From NCBI RefSeq assembly GCF_014648035.1, contig NZ_BMQI01000002.1, positions 62,001 through 126,000 of the forward strand: 64,000 nt of DNA, in the 5' to 3' direction. The stretch is from Shewanella algicola (GTDB lineage: Bacteria; Pseudomonadota; Gammaproteobacteria; Enterobacterales; Shewanellaceae). Below are positions 48,679 to 57,700 of the stretch, in pieces. The translations under genes were made by a program, and so were the position numbers. The notes below the pieces were generated by a model. That model worked only from the letters and a program-made list of their open reading frames with translations, ran no database searches and was not told the origin of the DNA. Positions within the stretch are counted from its first letter, which is position 1, and each line of letters begins with the position of its first letter.

Positions 48679-49241
48679 ATATTATTCCAATCATTAAAAG
48701 CGGCTGAAATTTTATCTAAGCTAAAATGTTGCTTTTGGGTTAACCAATCTTCTTTTAGCTGCTCAAAAATGTGCACATCCAGTAGCTGGCCATTTTTACA
48801 AATATGTTGCTTTAGGTGACCGACTAAACGCGTTTTATGCAATGTCTGTAGCTTGACCACTTTTTCATTTGCATCAAGTACATAGTTTACAATTTTGTTG
48901 AGTTTTAGCTGGTAAAAAACATAGTTACAAATATAAGTATGCATTGTGACACCATATTTGAGTCTCGCATGACGCTCATAAATATAAGACCCCGTACTGC
49001 AGCGTTGGTGTTGTCTATCTATATCGGTAAAACACAAAAAGCCAATTGAAACACCATCATCTTGGATCATGTAACCACGATAGTTGTCATTTTTTTCAAG
49101 TGACTGTATCCAGTTTTTTTGTTTGTCTAATGATGGCTCTTCAAGATCACTGAACATGTGTTTAGTAATTTCTGGATCGGTACGCCACTTGAGCAATAAC
49201 TCTGCATCACTGACATCTACACGTTTAAAATTTAACGCCAT
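48675..49241 (-). CDS. GNAT acyltransferase, PseH-like
   Basis: 188 residues with the GNAT pattern near WRTDPEITKHMFSD at the N-terminus and GFLCFTDID, as in PseH, which acylates the 4-amino group before PseG acts. It is the only PseH candidate in the window. It overlaps the ACP gene by 4 bases, so it might use acyl-ACP rather than acetyl-CoA; that is inferred from gene order. Confidence 0.75.
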   Translation of the reverse strand: MALNFKRVDVSDAELLLKWRTDPEITKHMFSDLEEPSLDKQKNWIQSLEKNDNYRGYMIQDDGVSIGFLCFTDIDRQHQRCSTGSYIYERHARLKYGVTMHTYICNYVFYQLKLNKIVNYVLDANEKVVKLQTLHKTRLVGHLKQHICKNGQLLDVHIFEQLKEDWLTQKQHFSLDKISAAFNDWNNI

Positions 49242-49251
49242 TATCTACTTC

Positions 49252-50013
49252 TTAATTTGCTAAATAGCCGCCTTCAACTGGCAGTGTGACAGCGTTTATC
49301 CACTTAGCAGCGTCGCTAAGTAAAAAGGCTACCGCATTGGCCACATCTTCTGGCTGCCCTAATCCCATAGGATGTTGGTTAAGCATATGCTGATATTGTG
49401 CTTCGGTCATACTGTCTTGGGTGCGTTGTGCCATCTCTGTTTCAACGAGTGCAGGCGCAACACAATTAACCCTAATATTATCCCGCAGTAACTCCATCGA
49501 TAACCCTCGAGTTAGCGACATTAAACCTGCTTTGCTTGCGCCATATACTGTATTACCTGTTTGGCCAATAAGCCCCGCAATTGAGGACACAAAAACAATC
49601 GCACCTTGCTTAGAGCGATCACGCTTGAGCCTGAAACCTTTGGCGATAGCCATAGCACTAGCTAAATTGACATGCATAGTTTCGTTAAAAAATGCTTGGT
49701 CAAATACCCGTATAGGTTTGGTTATTTGAATGCCTGCGCAATGAACAAAACCATCAATATAACCGTATTCTTTAACTAATGACTTGACCCAATCAGAAAG
49801 TTTATCGGTATCAGCCATATCAAATGGCGAACAAACATGACCGCAGCCTTCAAGGCTTGAGGCTGTTTTTTCAAGAGCGACCAGGTCGCGACCATTGAGT
49901 ATCAAGGTTGCGCCCAATTTAGCGAGTAACACGGCGCATGCGCGGCCAATGCCTGCCGATGCGCCAGTAATCAATACTCTTTTACCGCTGAAATCCATAG
50001 GATTAAAGATCAT
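49252..50013 (-). CDS. SDR-family reductase (second of three)
   Basis: 253 residues, with TGASAGIG at residues 16-23, HCAG near 93 and YGASK with the preceding Ser. The tail LPVEGGYLAN is FabG-like. It is distinct from its two relatives in the operon. A second ACP gene lies upstream, so reduction of an ACP-bound acyl chain is a reasonable role. It could instead act on the sugar. Confidence 0.8.
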   Translation of the reverse strand: MIFNPMDFSGKRVLITGASAGIGRACAVLLAKLGATLILNGRDLVALEKTASSLEGCGHVCSPFDMADTDKLSDWVKSLVKEYGYIDGFVHCAGIQITKPIRVFDQAFFNETMHVNLASAMAIAKGFRLKRDRSKQGAIVFVSSIAGLIGQTGNTVYGASKAGLMSLTRGLSMELLRDNIRVNCVAPALVETEMAQRTQDSMTEAQYQHMLNQHPMGLGQPEDVANAVAFLLSDAAKWINAVTLPVEGGYLAN

Positions 50014-50032
50014 CTCGGTACCGACTAGTTAA

Positions 50033-50275
50033 TTATACAGTTAAATGTTCTTCAACCAGTGTAATAAGATCCGCTACTGTTTTGATTTCTTCTAATTTGT
50101 CACCTTGAATGATGATGTCAAAATATTCATCAGCCATTGCAATCACGCTCAGAAAAGCTAATGAATCCCACTGCTCAAGCTCCATCAATACTTCATCACC
50201 TTTTAAGGTGTTATCATCAAGTTCTAATATCTCTTCTAAGTTGTTTAAAAATTCTTGTCTGTTCATCTTATTCAC
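50033..50275 (-). CDS. Acyl carrier protein 2
   Basis: 80 residues, acidic, with the phosphopantetheine Ser at residue 38 in EQWDSLAFLSV, a WDSL motif common in specialised ACPs. It resembles ACP 1 only loosely. It lies between pseF and an SDR gene, with a 72-base gap to pseF. Confidence 0.87.
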   Translation of the reverse strand: MNKMNRQEFLNNLEEILELDDNTLKGDEVLMELEQWDSLAFLSVIAMADEYFDIIIQGDKLEEIKTVADLITLVEEHLTV

Positions 50276-50347
50276 CTCTAATTTATCGTGTTTTTTATTT
50301 ACAGTGCCGCTAAATAGTGTATCGGCAAAAATAGGTATTTGTTTATG

Positions 50348-51085
50348 TTAATGTGCTGTGCGTTGTGCCACATGAGCATTTATCTTTGTAAGCTGCGGAT
50401 TATTAAGCAGCAAAGTACAAATTTTTTCAGGACTCGCCTCAAGCCAGTCATTGCCTAAATGCTCAAATAGTTGTTCAACAAGATGAAGGTCATCTTGTTC
50501 ATCAACGCAAAGCCTAAACTGCCCCCAGATTAATTGACCGGTTTCTATCGATACAATATGCGCATCGGGTTTGCTATAAAGATAAAGGGTCACATGTTCT
50601 CGTTGTGGCTGAGTCGTCGCCTCTTTATAGGCGTTTGACAGGCTTGCCATGTTAAATACTTCCACATCAAACCCCCTGGGGAAATACGCGAGGCTAATGT
50701 GTGTGTACTGTGATATGTCCCCTTGACGATGTTGTTTCACTGCCTCATCAATAAGGCTGGGGCAGATAAGCGGACAATCCCCCGTGAGACGAATAATAAT
50801 ATCCTCATCGGTTGCCTGTGCCATTAATGCTGCGTGATAAAAACGATCTAGTACATCATGTTCGTCACCACAAAAATACAGCTGCTGATTGGCTTCACAA
50901 TAGTCAACAATGGGTTGATCTGTCGACTCAGTAGTGGTGGCGATAATATGAATATCAACCAGTGTTGACTGCTTAACTCTGCCAATGTGATATTCCAACA
51001 TAGGGCGACCATTTATTGGCGCTAACACTTTGCCAGGTAATCGACTCGATCCCATGCGAGCTTGCGTAATGCAAATGACGCGCAT
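50348..51085 (-). CDS. pseF: PseF, CMP-pseudaminic acid synthetase
   Basis: 245 residues, cytidylyltransferase fold with the nucleotide motif QARMGSSRLPGK at residues 8-19 and RLTGDCPL near 99. It activates pseudaminic acid with CTP. Some relatives (SpsF family) have this layout too. Its place between pseI and ACP 2 in a pse operon supports PseF. It abuts the pseI stop directly. Confidence 0.87.
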   Translation of the reverse strand: MRVICITQARMGSSRLPGKVLAPINGRPMLEYHIGRVKQSTLVDIHIIATTTESTDQPIVDYCEANQQLYFCGDEHDVLDRFYHAALMAQATDEDIIIRLTGDCPLICPSLIDEAVKQHRQGDISQYTHISLAYFPRGFDVEVFNMASLSNAYKEATTQPQREHVTLYLYSKPDAHIVSIETGQLIWGQFRLCVDEQDDLHLVEQLFEHLGNDWLEASPEKICTLLLNNPQLTKINAHVAQRTAH

Positions 51086-52162
51086 TTATTTCTCCTTTTT
51101 AATTAAAGGAAAAGACAGATAAGCTTCTTTCATTGGCTCGCCAAAGGCAACATCTTGGGTAGCGATTTGGCCAATTATTTGAGGTAAGTAGCGCGTGTGT
51201 AGCCCATGAGCGGGTCTAACTGATCGCACATTTTCAGCGGTAAACTTTTGGCCTTGTTTAATGGCCTGCGAAATATACAAGGAACGCCTGAAATCTCTTC
51301 CACCTGCTTCACTGGGTTTTACTTCATAGCCAGCAACGCCCAGTGCACTGTGCACTTTATCCGCTTGTTGTTTTAATTTAACAAATTCATCAGGTTCTAA
51401 TGAAAATGCAGCATCTACTGAGCCATCACTTTTATCGAGTGTAAAATGCTTCTCAATAACACTTGCACCAAGCGCTACCGCGGTAATAGATGCGGTATTT
51501 TCAATGGTGTGATCACTCAAGCCGATAGGAAAATCAAACCGCAGGCACAGATCGGTAATAGTGCGTAAATTACAATCTTCAATCGGCGTTGGGTAACCGC
51601 TAATACAATGCAGTAATGCCAACTGCGTGCCACCTGCCAAGGCAACAGCTTCAACAGCCTCTTCAATCTCTTCCAGAGTGGCAAGACCAGTTGAAATAAT
51701 GATTGGCTTACCGGTTTTTGCTGCAGCGCTAATCAATCCGATATCGTTAATTTCAAAAGAAGCAATTTTATAAGCAGGGCAACCAAGGGAGTCAAGCAGT
51801 TCAATGGCGCTAAGGTCAAAGGGAGATGAAAATAATGTAATATTATTTTGTTTTGCTCGTTCAAATAGCGCTTTATGCCACGCCCAAGGGGTGTGGGCCT
51901 CTTGATAAAGGTCATATAGCGTACGACCAGCCCAAAGGCCACCTTCAATACTAAACTCTGGACCATTATGGTTTAGCGTTATTGTATCAGCGCTATAGGT
52001 TTGAATTTTGATAGCGTCAACACCTGTTGCCGCTGCGGCATCAATCATCGCCAAGGCTTGATCTAAATTACCTTTATGGTTACCTGATAATTCTGCAATA
52101 ACATACGGTTTATGCAGTGGGCCTATTTCTCGGCCATCGATATTAATTGTGGAAGCAAACAT
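51086..52162 (-). CDS. pseI: PseI, pseudaminic acid synthase
   Basis: 358 residues: a NeuB-type barrel (about 1-285, with YVIAELSGNHKGN and IKIQTYSADTITL) and a C-terminal SAF domain (about 290-350). It condenses the 2,4-diacylated 6-deoxy altrose sugar with phosphoenolpyruvate. ELSGNHKGN differs from the sialic acid synthases and fits PseI. It lies 2 bases after the Rieske gene. Confidence 0.93.
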   Translation of the reverse strand: MFASTINIDGREIGPLHKPYVIAELSGNHKGNLDQALAMIDAAAATGVDAIKIQTYSADTITLNHNGPEFSIEGGLWAGRTLYDLYQEAHTPWAWHKALFERAKQNNITLFSSPFDLSAIELLDSLGCPAYKIASFEINDIGLISAAAKTGKPIIISTGLATLEEIEEAVEAVALAGGTQLALLHCISGYPTPIEDCNLRTITDLCLRFDFPIGLSDHTIENTASITAVALGASVIEKHFTLDKSDGSVDAAFSLEPDEFVKLKQQADKVHSALGVAGYEVKPSEAGGRDFRRSLYISQAIKQGQKFTAENVRSVRPAHGLHTRYLPQIIGQIATQDVAFGEPMKEAYLSFPLIKKEK

Positions 52163-52164
52163 GC

Positions 52165-53274
52165 TTATTCTCCCGAACTTAACTGCGGTTTAATATCGCT
52201 ACGCCAGGCGTCATGAAAATGTCGGATCCTGTCTTCACATTGACCCAATATGCCAGGTGTATTAACAGCAGGCATATTCGCTTGGCAAGATTCAGCCACT
52301 AATCGGTCTTCTTCCAAAATGGTATGGTTAAACTCTGTAAAGTTAGCTTTAATGACCGCTTTTACAGCATCACTTGTGGCACTGCCATCCAGTCTTTTTA
52401 TCATTCGTAGCTGAAAGTTCAGTTGAGATTGGGTGGATGTTAACGGATCATAGGTTTGTAGCGACATTAGCGACCCATTGGTTAATCCAATCGCCATATT
52501 AGGGTAAATAAAGAAGTGATTATATTCAGTATACTCGCTACTTTGTTCAAGTTTTAGGTGTTTTCTCGCCCCTGCCCACCATTTTTTAGGCGTATCTTGC
52601 AGCGGTGTATTACCCGTTGTGTGGCCATTAAAAAACTCAATGTCACATTCTGCTTTGGCAAATTTGGCAAACGATTCCGGGTGTACACCAGCGACATGAT
52701 AAACTTCTAGTACCGTTTCGCAGGCGATTTTCCAATTGGTATTCCACTGATAATGACCTTGTTGAACGGGATCGGTAAACTCAGCTGAAATACGGCTTAA
52801 AATGGGATAATACGGCCCAAGATAATTTTCAAGTGACGGGCCAGCTTTCGCGACGCGAACAAAGAGCAACTCTCCGCAACTTTCTAAAGTAAACTCTTTC
52901 AGTGATAACGCCTTTTTAGCAGCCTCATCTAAACCAAAATCAGTACGATTTTGTGGAACGCCAGCCAATGCACCATCGCTTTTGTAACTCCAACAATGAT
53001 AAGGGCATACTAGTGGCCGATTGCCCTGAGTTTGTGTTTGAAGCTGTGCTCGTCTATGACTACAAATATTAAGCAATGCACTAACTTGACCATTAAAATT
53101 TTGCACCACTACTGGGGTATTACCCACTTTAAGGGTAATAAAATCATGATTTTTAGCTACTTGATCTTTAAAACCAACAAATATCCAATTTTTCTCAAAC
53201 ACTTCTTCGCGCTCAAGTTCAAAGGTGGCCTGATCATAATAATGGGTCGGGTGAATGGCTTGTGTCACTATCAT
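52165..53274 (-). CDS. Rieske non-heme iron oxygenase
   Basis: 369 residues. The Rieske cluster ligands are C71-H73 and C90-H93 (CSH ... CPYH, 16 residues between). The catalytic domain has the iron ligands H193 and H198 in EVYHVAGVHP. This is the alpha-subunit architecture of ring-hydroxylating oxygenases. No ferredoxin or reductase partner is in the window. Its position inside a pse operon, overlapping pseG by one base, suggests hydroxylation of the sugar or its acyl group. Confidence 0.85.
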   Translation of the reverse strand: MIVTQAIHPTHYYDQATFELEREEVFEKNWIFVGFKDQVAKNHDFITLKVGNTPVVVQNFNGQVSALLNICSHRRAQLQTQTQGNRPLVCPYHCWSYKSDGALAGVPQNRTDFGLDEAAKKALSLKEFTLESCGELLFVRVAKAGPSLENYLGPYYPILSRISAEFTDPVQQGHYQWNTNWKIACETVLEVYHVAGVHPESFAKFAKAECDIEFFNGHTTGNTPLQDTPKKWWAGARKHLKLEQSSEYTEYNHFFIYPNMAIGLTNGSLMSLQTYDPLTSTQSQLNFQLRMIKRLDGSATSDAVKAVIKANFTEFNHTILEEDRLVAESCQANMPAVNTPGILGQCEDRIRHFHDAWRSDIKPQLSSGE

Positions 53275-54344
53275 TAAAGTTCCGATTTTTGTTGTATGTT
53301 GACAATCAACTTTTTAATAATTCGTTGACAGCCAAGGCCGTCAATCAGTTGACGAGCAATGTCACTCATGCCTTGTCTCAAGCATTTATCATGCCAGAGG
53401 TTTACAGCATCGACTTTGATTTTACTCAACAAATCGTTATTAATATGACTATCAGCTTGGTTACAGTCAAAAGCACGCATATCAATAGCATTATACCAGC
53501 TGTTATTCAGCGGTGAGCCAAGTGCTGGTAATTGATTATCAACAGTGACTAACGCTAACGTGGGTACACCTTGGCTTGATAACTCCCCCAAGGTGCCACC
53601 CGCTGCCGATATTGCTAACCCTGATTGCATCATTATTTGAGCAACTGATGGAGGGTTACAAATAATCGAAAAGTTTGAATGCTGTCTAGCCAATTGCTCT
53701 AAAACTAGCTGTTGCTGATGGACTTGACCAATCAACAAGCAGACATGCGCTTCAGGTAGTGCGTCAATAATGGCTTTTGAAAGTGGTAGCGCCAAAGATT
53801 TTGGGTCTGTGCCCCCTAAGGCGATGAGTAAATTTGGACGCTCAGCTATTGGGATATAATCTTGAGCAGCAAACTCTTTACGTAAATAGGTATATTCAGG
53901 CCCTAAGCAAAAAGTCGCATTAGGCGCTCGTTTTCGGTACTCTTCAAGACTGACATTGGGGGCCGGATTAATGACAAAGTCCGCCCAAATAGGTTGATGG
54001 TCTAAGGCATCATCTAGCTTAACGATAAAAATAGTAAGTTGATTGAGTTCTAACCACTCATCTGTTGTCAGATCATAATCATCAACAATAATGGCGGTAA
54101 ACGCATGCGGTAAAAGTTCATCTGTCGATAATGGCGCTGCTATTTGTTGCGTGTTGAAATTAGCCTGATGCAGTTTATTAAGTAAAGGCAAACTACAGGT
54201 TTTATAAATAAAAGTGATATCAAAAAAAACCTGTGCTGCCTGCGCAAGCGCATATAGACGCATAATATGGCCAGCGCCTATACCATGGGAGTTATTTCCG
54301 TAAAATGCGACCCGTGGTTTAACCGGCAAGAAAACCACCATCAA
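53274..54344 (-). CDS. pseG: PseG, UDP-sugar hydrolase
   Basis: 356 residues with the GHIMR motif (HGIGAGHIMR, about residues 20-29) and a GT28-like C-terminal half with LIALGGTDPKS. PseG removes UDP from the bis-acylated sugar before PseI. The start overlaps the preceding SDR gene by 26 bases; an internal start cannot be excluded. Confidence 0.88.
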   Translation of the reverse strand: MMVVFLPVKPRVAFYGNNSHGIGAGHIMRLYALAQAAQVFFDITFIYKTCSLPLLNKLHQANFNTQQIAAPLSTDELLPHAFTAIIVDDYDLTTDEWLELNQLTIFIVKLDDALDHQPIWADFVINPAPNVSLEEYRKRAPNATFCLGPEYTYLRKEFAAQDYIPIAERPNLLIALGGTDPKSLALPLSKAIIDALPEAHVCLLIGQVHQQQLVLEQLARQHSNFSIICNPPSVAQIMMQSGLAISAAGGTLGELSSQGVPTLALVTVDNQLPALGSPLNNSWYNAIDMRAFDCNQADSHINNDLLSKIKVDAVNLWHDKCLRQGMSDIARQLIDGLGCQRIIKKLIVNIQQKSEL

Positions 54345-55071
54345 CGGCTAAAGTAATACCTGTTGTATTGGCACTTAAGCCACTCAGTAGAAAATAAACA
54401 CTATTAGCCACATCCTGTGGTGAACTTAACCCTAATGGGTGAGCATCAACTAAAATCTGGCTTTGCTGTTCGCCTAAGGCCGAAAATTGAAGCTCTGCTT
54501 TTGCACCACTAACAACAGCAGGCGCAACACAGTTTACTCTAATTTTTTTATTGGCTAACTCCAATGCTGCTGACTGGACCATAGATGATAGCGCCGCCTT
54601 TGAAGCCGCATATAATGTCCTAGCCTTTAAGCCTCTTTGACCAGCTGCAGAGCCGATAAATACAAAACTGGCTCCTGAGTTGAAATGTTTCGCCTTAGAA
54701 AAAGCCGCTATTAACAATACAGCAGCAGAAAAATTAACATCTAAATATTGGCTAATCTGTTTAGGTGAAATAGTTCTTAGTGGGCTATAGCCTTGATAAC
54801 TGGCGCTATGCACTAAACCATCTATTGCACCAAATTGGTTGATAAGCGATTTAACCCAGGATTGAATATCTTCAAGGTGACTTAAATCAAAAGCTGCTAT
54901 TTGATGATGTTGTTGAGTTAATTGACGTTTTGTTTCAATAAGCGCCGCTTCTCGCCGGCCAACTAAAATGAGCTTTGCACCACATTCATCCAGCTTTTTG
55001 CAAATAGCGAGTCCAATGTCTGAATCCGCCGCAGCACCGGTAACAACATATAACTTATTGGTTAAATTCAT
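54319..55071 (-). CDS. SDR-family reductase (third of three)
   Basis: 250 residues. The cofactor motif is altered to TGAAADSDIG (residues 12-21), an enoyl-reductase-like spacing, and the catalytic YAASK is present. The tail LAVDGGFLAG is FabG/FabI-like. It may be an enoyl-ACP or ketoacyl-ACP reductase following the FabH-like enzyme that starts 5 bases upstream of it. Confidence 0.78.
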   Translation of the reverse strand: MNLTNKLYVVTGAAADSDIGLAICKKLDECGAKLILVGRREAALIETKRQLTQQHHQIAAFDLSHLEDIQSWVKSLINQFGAIDGLVHSASYQGYSPLRTISPKQISQYLDVNFSAAVLLIAAFSKAKHFNSGASFVFIGSAAGQRGLKARTLYAASKAALSSMVQSAALELANKKIRVNCVAPAVVSGAKAELQFSALGEQQSQILVDAHPLGLSSPQDVANSVYFLLSGLSANTTGITLAVDGGFLAG

Positions 55072-55076
55072 TATAG

Positions 55077-56165
55077 TTATTGCACCAAGGTTAATGGCTC
55101 AAAATCATCACTTATCTCTATAATTTGTGGCGCAAGTATTGGGCCGATATCGGTAATAATAGCTCCCCAAGACCAGCCAACACCAAAACCACCTAACATC
55201 ACTTTCTTTGTATCAGTTTCGAAAAAACAGCCTAACTTATGGCAAATGGCTAACGGTACAGAGGCGCTGGAGGTATTACCAAAGTCAGCCATGTCGATGA
55301 GGTATTTATCTTGTGGGATTTTGGCTTTTTTACGCAAATGTTCAAGAATAAATTGATTAGCCTGATGCATAACGACCATATCTAAGTTATCTGCTTCAAT
55401 ATTAGCTAAAGCCAACGAATCTTTGATTAACTTAGGCACGACTTTCAGCGTAAAAGAGAATACCGCGGCGCCATTTAGATAAAGTCGAGACTCTTTATAT
55501 AGCTTCTGTTCTTCTTCACTGCTTCTGGCCTCAAGTTTTGGCATCGTCGGGTTTCGTCGCCCACCCGCTTTTACAGCAATATGCTGACCACCAGTACCGT
55601 CGGTGCCAAAAACTGCGTATGAATCTGACCAATTTTCATCAAATTGTAATGCTGTAGCTACGCCCGCATCGCCAAAAAGAGGAAGAGTACCGCGATCATC
55701 AGGCAAAAGATGACGACTAGACGTGTCGCCACACAGCACTAAAGCCCGCTGACCATCAGAGCCATTAAGCATTTGGCTAGCCATCCAAGTAGCATAAACA
55801 AAACCCGAGCAACCCAAACTCACATCAAGACATGCAGCACCTTGAGACAAACCGAGTCTGTTTTGCATTAAACATGCAGTGGCAGGGAGTGCATAATCAG
55901 AATCCTGCGAGGCATAAATCAGTACATCAACAGACTCAGGTGCCCAATTCAGTCGTTTTAATAAGGTTTCAGCAGCGGCAATACACATGTCCGATGCGCA
56001 TAAATGTTTTGGAAGAATTCGACGACTATGTATTCCTGTGCTGGCATAAATCTTATCAGCCTCATCCTGAGTGAAAATATCAGGTGTTTCAACATATGAA
56101 TGTCTATGGGGAGGAACAGCGGCTTGCATACCTGCAATTTTGACTGATTTTATCACAGTTTTCAT
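55077..56165 (-). CDS. FabH-like 3-oxoacyl-ACP synthase (first)
   Basis: 362 residues, thiolase fold, with the whole catalytic triad: Cys119 in SLGCSGF, His267 in MHQAN and Asn297 in FGNTSSAS. The GVGWSWG C-terminal segment is typical of KAS III. It would condense a starter acyl group with malonyl-ACP. It heads the 14-gene minus-strand operon and has a paralog divergent from it. Confidence 0.9.
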   Translation of the reverse strand: MKTVIKSVKIAGMQAAVPPHRHSYVETPDIFTQDEADKIYASTGIHSRRILPKHLCASDMCIAAAETLLKRLNWAPESVDVLIYASQDSDYALPATACLMQNRLGLSQGAACLDVSLGCSGFVYATWMASQMLNGSDGQRALVLCGDTSSRHLLPDDRGTLPLFGDAGVATALQFDENWSDSYAVFGTDGTGGQHIAVKAGGRRNPTMPKLEARSSEEEQKLYKESRLYLNGAAVFSFTLKVVPKLIKDSLALANIEADNLDMVVMHQANQFILEHLRKKAKIPQDKYLIDMADFGNTSSASVPLAICHKLGCFFETDTKKVMLGGFGVGWSWGAIITDIGPILAPQIIEISDDFEPLTLVQ

Positions 56166-56195
56166 AGATAACCTTGTTGAAATAAATGAATAATG

Positions 56196-56224
56196 TTGGT
56201 TTTAACTATAACATTGAATAATAT
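56196..56224 (+). promoter_or_regulatory. Possible sigma-70 promoter of the divergent fabH-like gene
   Basis: TTGGTT, a 17-base spacer and TAATAT lie about 73 bases before the ATG at 56298. The -35 is weak. On the other strand, TTCAAG-N16-TATAGT in the same gap could serve the 14-gene operon. Confidence 0.35.
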
Positions 56225-56297
56225 AGCTTGAAAGTGTCATGCTAGCGTCAAATTTGCACTAACCTTTTCTATATAGTGAAAAAATCAGGGATAAGAA

Positions 56298-57320
56298 ATG
56301 ACCATAACTACTGTTAACAAGGTTTCAATTGCTGGCATTGTCTCCGTCTTACCTGAATCAATTTGTGAAAACACCGACGACACTTCTGAACTTGCGAGTC
56401 AAGAAATGGCGCGAATTGTTGCATCTACAGGTATCCATTCAAGGCGTGTAACTGCAGCTGAACAGACGGTATTAGATCTTGGGCTAATTGCATGTGAATC
56501 GTTATTAGGCGAGTTAGCTTGGGACAGAGATGACATATCACTAGTAATCTTTGTTACTCAAACCCCAGACTACCCATTACCTGGCAACGCGATACAGTTA
56601 CAGCATCAACTAGGATTAAGTAAAAGCACTATCGCTTTTGATGTTAACTTAGGTTGTTCAGGTTTTATTTATGGATTGTGGCAGACATCGCAATTACTCA
56701 GCGGATTACCAACAGGTAAAGCATTATTGATTGTAGGTGATACGACCAGCCATCAGTACAGCGAAAATAACCGTGCAGTATCATCGCTATTTGGAGATGC
56801 GGTTAGTGCTATTGCGCTTGAGAAGATTGAGAATTGCGATGAAATGGTTTTTTCATTAGGTTCTGATGGCGCAGGAGCACCCTACCTTATTCAGCCCAAT
56901 GGTGGTGCTAGAAAACCCAATTGCGCCCCCGAGCTATTTATGGATGGTATGCAAGTATTTGTATTTACATTAAGAGAAATCCCCACATCTGTTAATACTT
57001 GTTTAGCTCATAAAGGCTGGCGAGTGGATGATATAGACTACTGCGTGATGCACCAAGCTAATGAAATGATGCTAAAGCGTTTAGGTGATAAAATAGGTAT
57101 AAGTCAAGAGCAATTAATCATCTCAATGGGAGAGATTGGCAACACTAGTTCTGCATCAATACCATTAGCATTATGTGTAAGTCTGCAAGCTGTATTGTTG
57201 CACCAACCGACTAAATTACTGTTGTCGGGGTTTGGGGTTGGGTGGTCTTGGGGAACCGTAGCTCTTACATTACAGCCACTGAAATCATGTAAGGTTATCG
57301 ATTTAAAAACATCAACTTAA
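56298..57320 (+). CDS. FabH-like 3-oxoacyl-ACP synthase (second)
   Basis: 340 residues with an intact triad: Cys120 in NLGCSGF, His in MHQAN, Asn in IGNTSSAS. It resembles the first FabH-like protein throughout and also keeps GVGWSWG, so the two probably arose by duplication. It is divergent across 132 bases and followed by a coding remnant and a dead IS element. Confidence 0.9.
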   Translation: MTITTVNKVSIAGIVSVLPESICENTDDTSELASQEMARIVASTGIHSRRVTAAEQTVLDLGLIACESLLGELAWDRDDISLVIFVTQTPDYPLPGNAIQLQHQLGLSKSTIAFDVNLGCSGFIYGLWQTSQLLSGLPTGKALLIVGDTTSHQYSENNRAVSSLFGDAVSAIALEKIENCDEMVFSLGSDGAGAPYLIQPNGGARKPNCAPELFMDGMQVFVFTLREIPTSVNTCLAHKGWRVDDIDYCVMHQANEMMLKRLGDKIGISQEQLIISMGEIGNTSSASIPLALCVSLQAVLLHQPTKLLLSGFGVGWSWGTVALTLQPLKSCKVIDLKTST

Positions 57321-57644
57321 CTTGGATTCAATTACATCTATTATCGCAGTAATGGCGGAAGCTCATATTCTAACTAATCTGCTAAACATAGCCAGTCATG
57401 ACGTTCTTGTGCAACTAACATACTGGGAATAAGCACTAATATTTGCTTTACATGTAAAAGTGAAACAAGCATTGGTTCTAAATACTCTAAACATTCCCGC
57501 AGGCCTTCAGAACCTTCAGCTTCATAACCTAATCTAAATGCATGTGCCGTTGCAATAGCTTCTCCGCTAAGGTATTTGATCTACATAATGTCATAGTTAT
57601 AAATCCTTATATTGATCACCATGTATCCCAGCACCATCTAGACT
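57321..57644. other. Gap between the second fabH-like gene and the IS element
   Basis: About 325 bases with no intact gene. It contains the minus-strand coding remnant at 57374-57580. Confidence 0.5.
57374..57580 (-). pseudogene. Unrecognised coding remnant
   Basis: The minus strand is open for about 68 codons before a stop at 57374 and reads like real protein (IKYLSGEAIATAHAFRLGYE, later LREC-LEYLEPMLVSLLHV). A stop interrupts it at 57581-57583 and no start with a ribosome site was found. The family is not recognised. It is probably the C-terminal part of a gene broken by nearby IS activity. Confidence 0.45.
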
Positions 57645-57700
57645 TGACGTGGTTTGGTTGATACGACTAACCCAGCCATCAATATAGACGAATACTGAGG

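Noticed and set aside
47288..57320. A polyketide or non-ribosomal peptide cluster
   Set aside because: The ligase, ACPs and FabH-like enzymes are single-domain and small. There is no condensation or modular synthase, and they interlock with pse genes.
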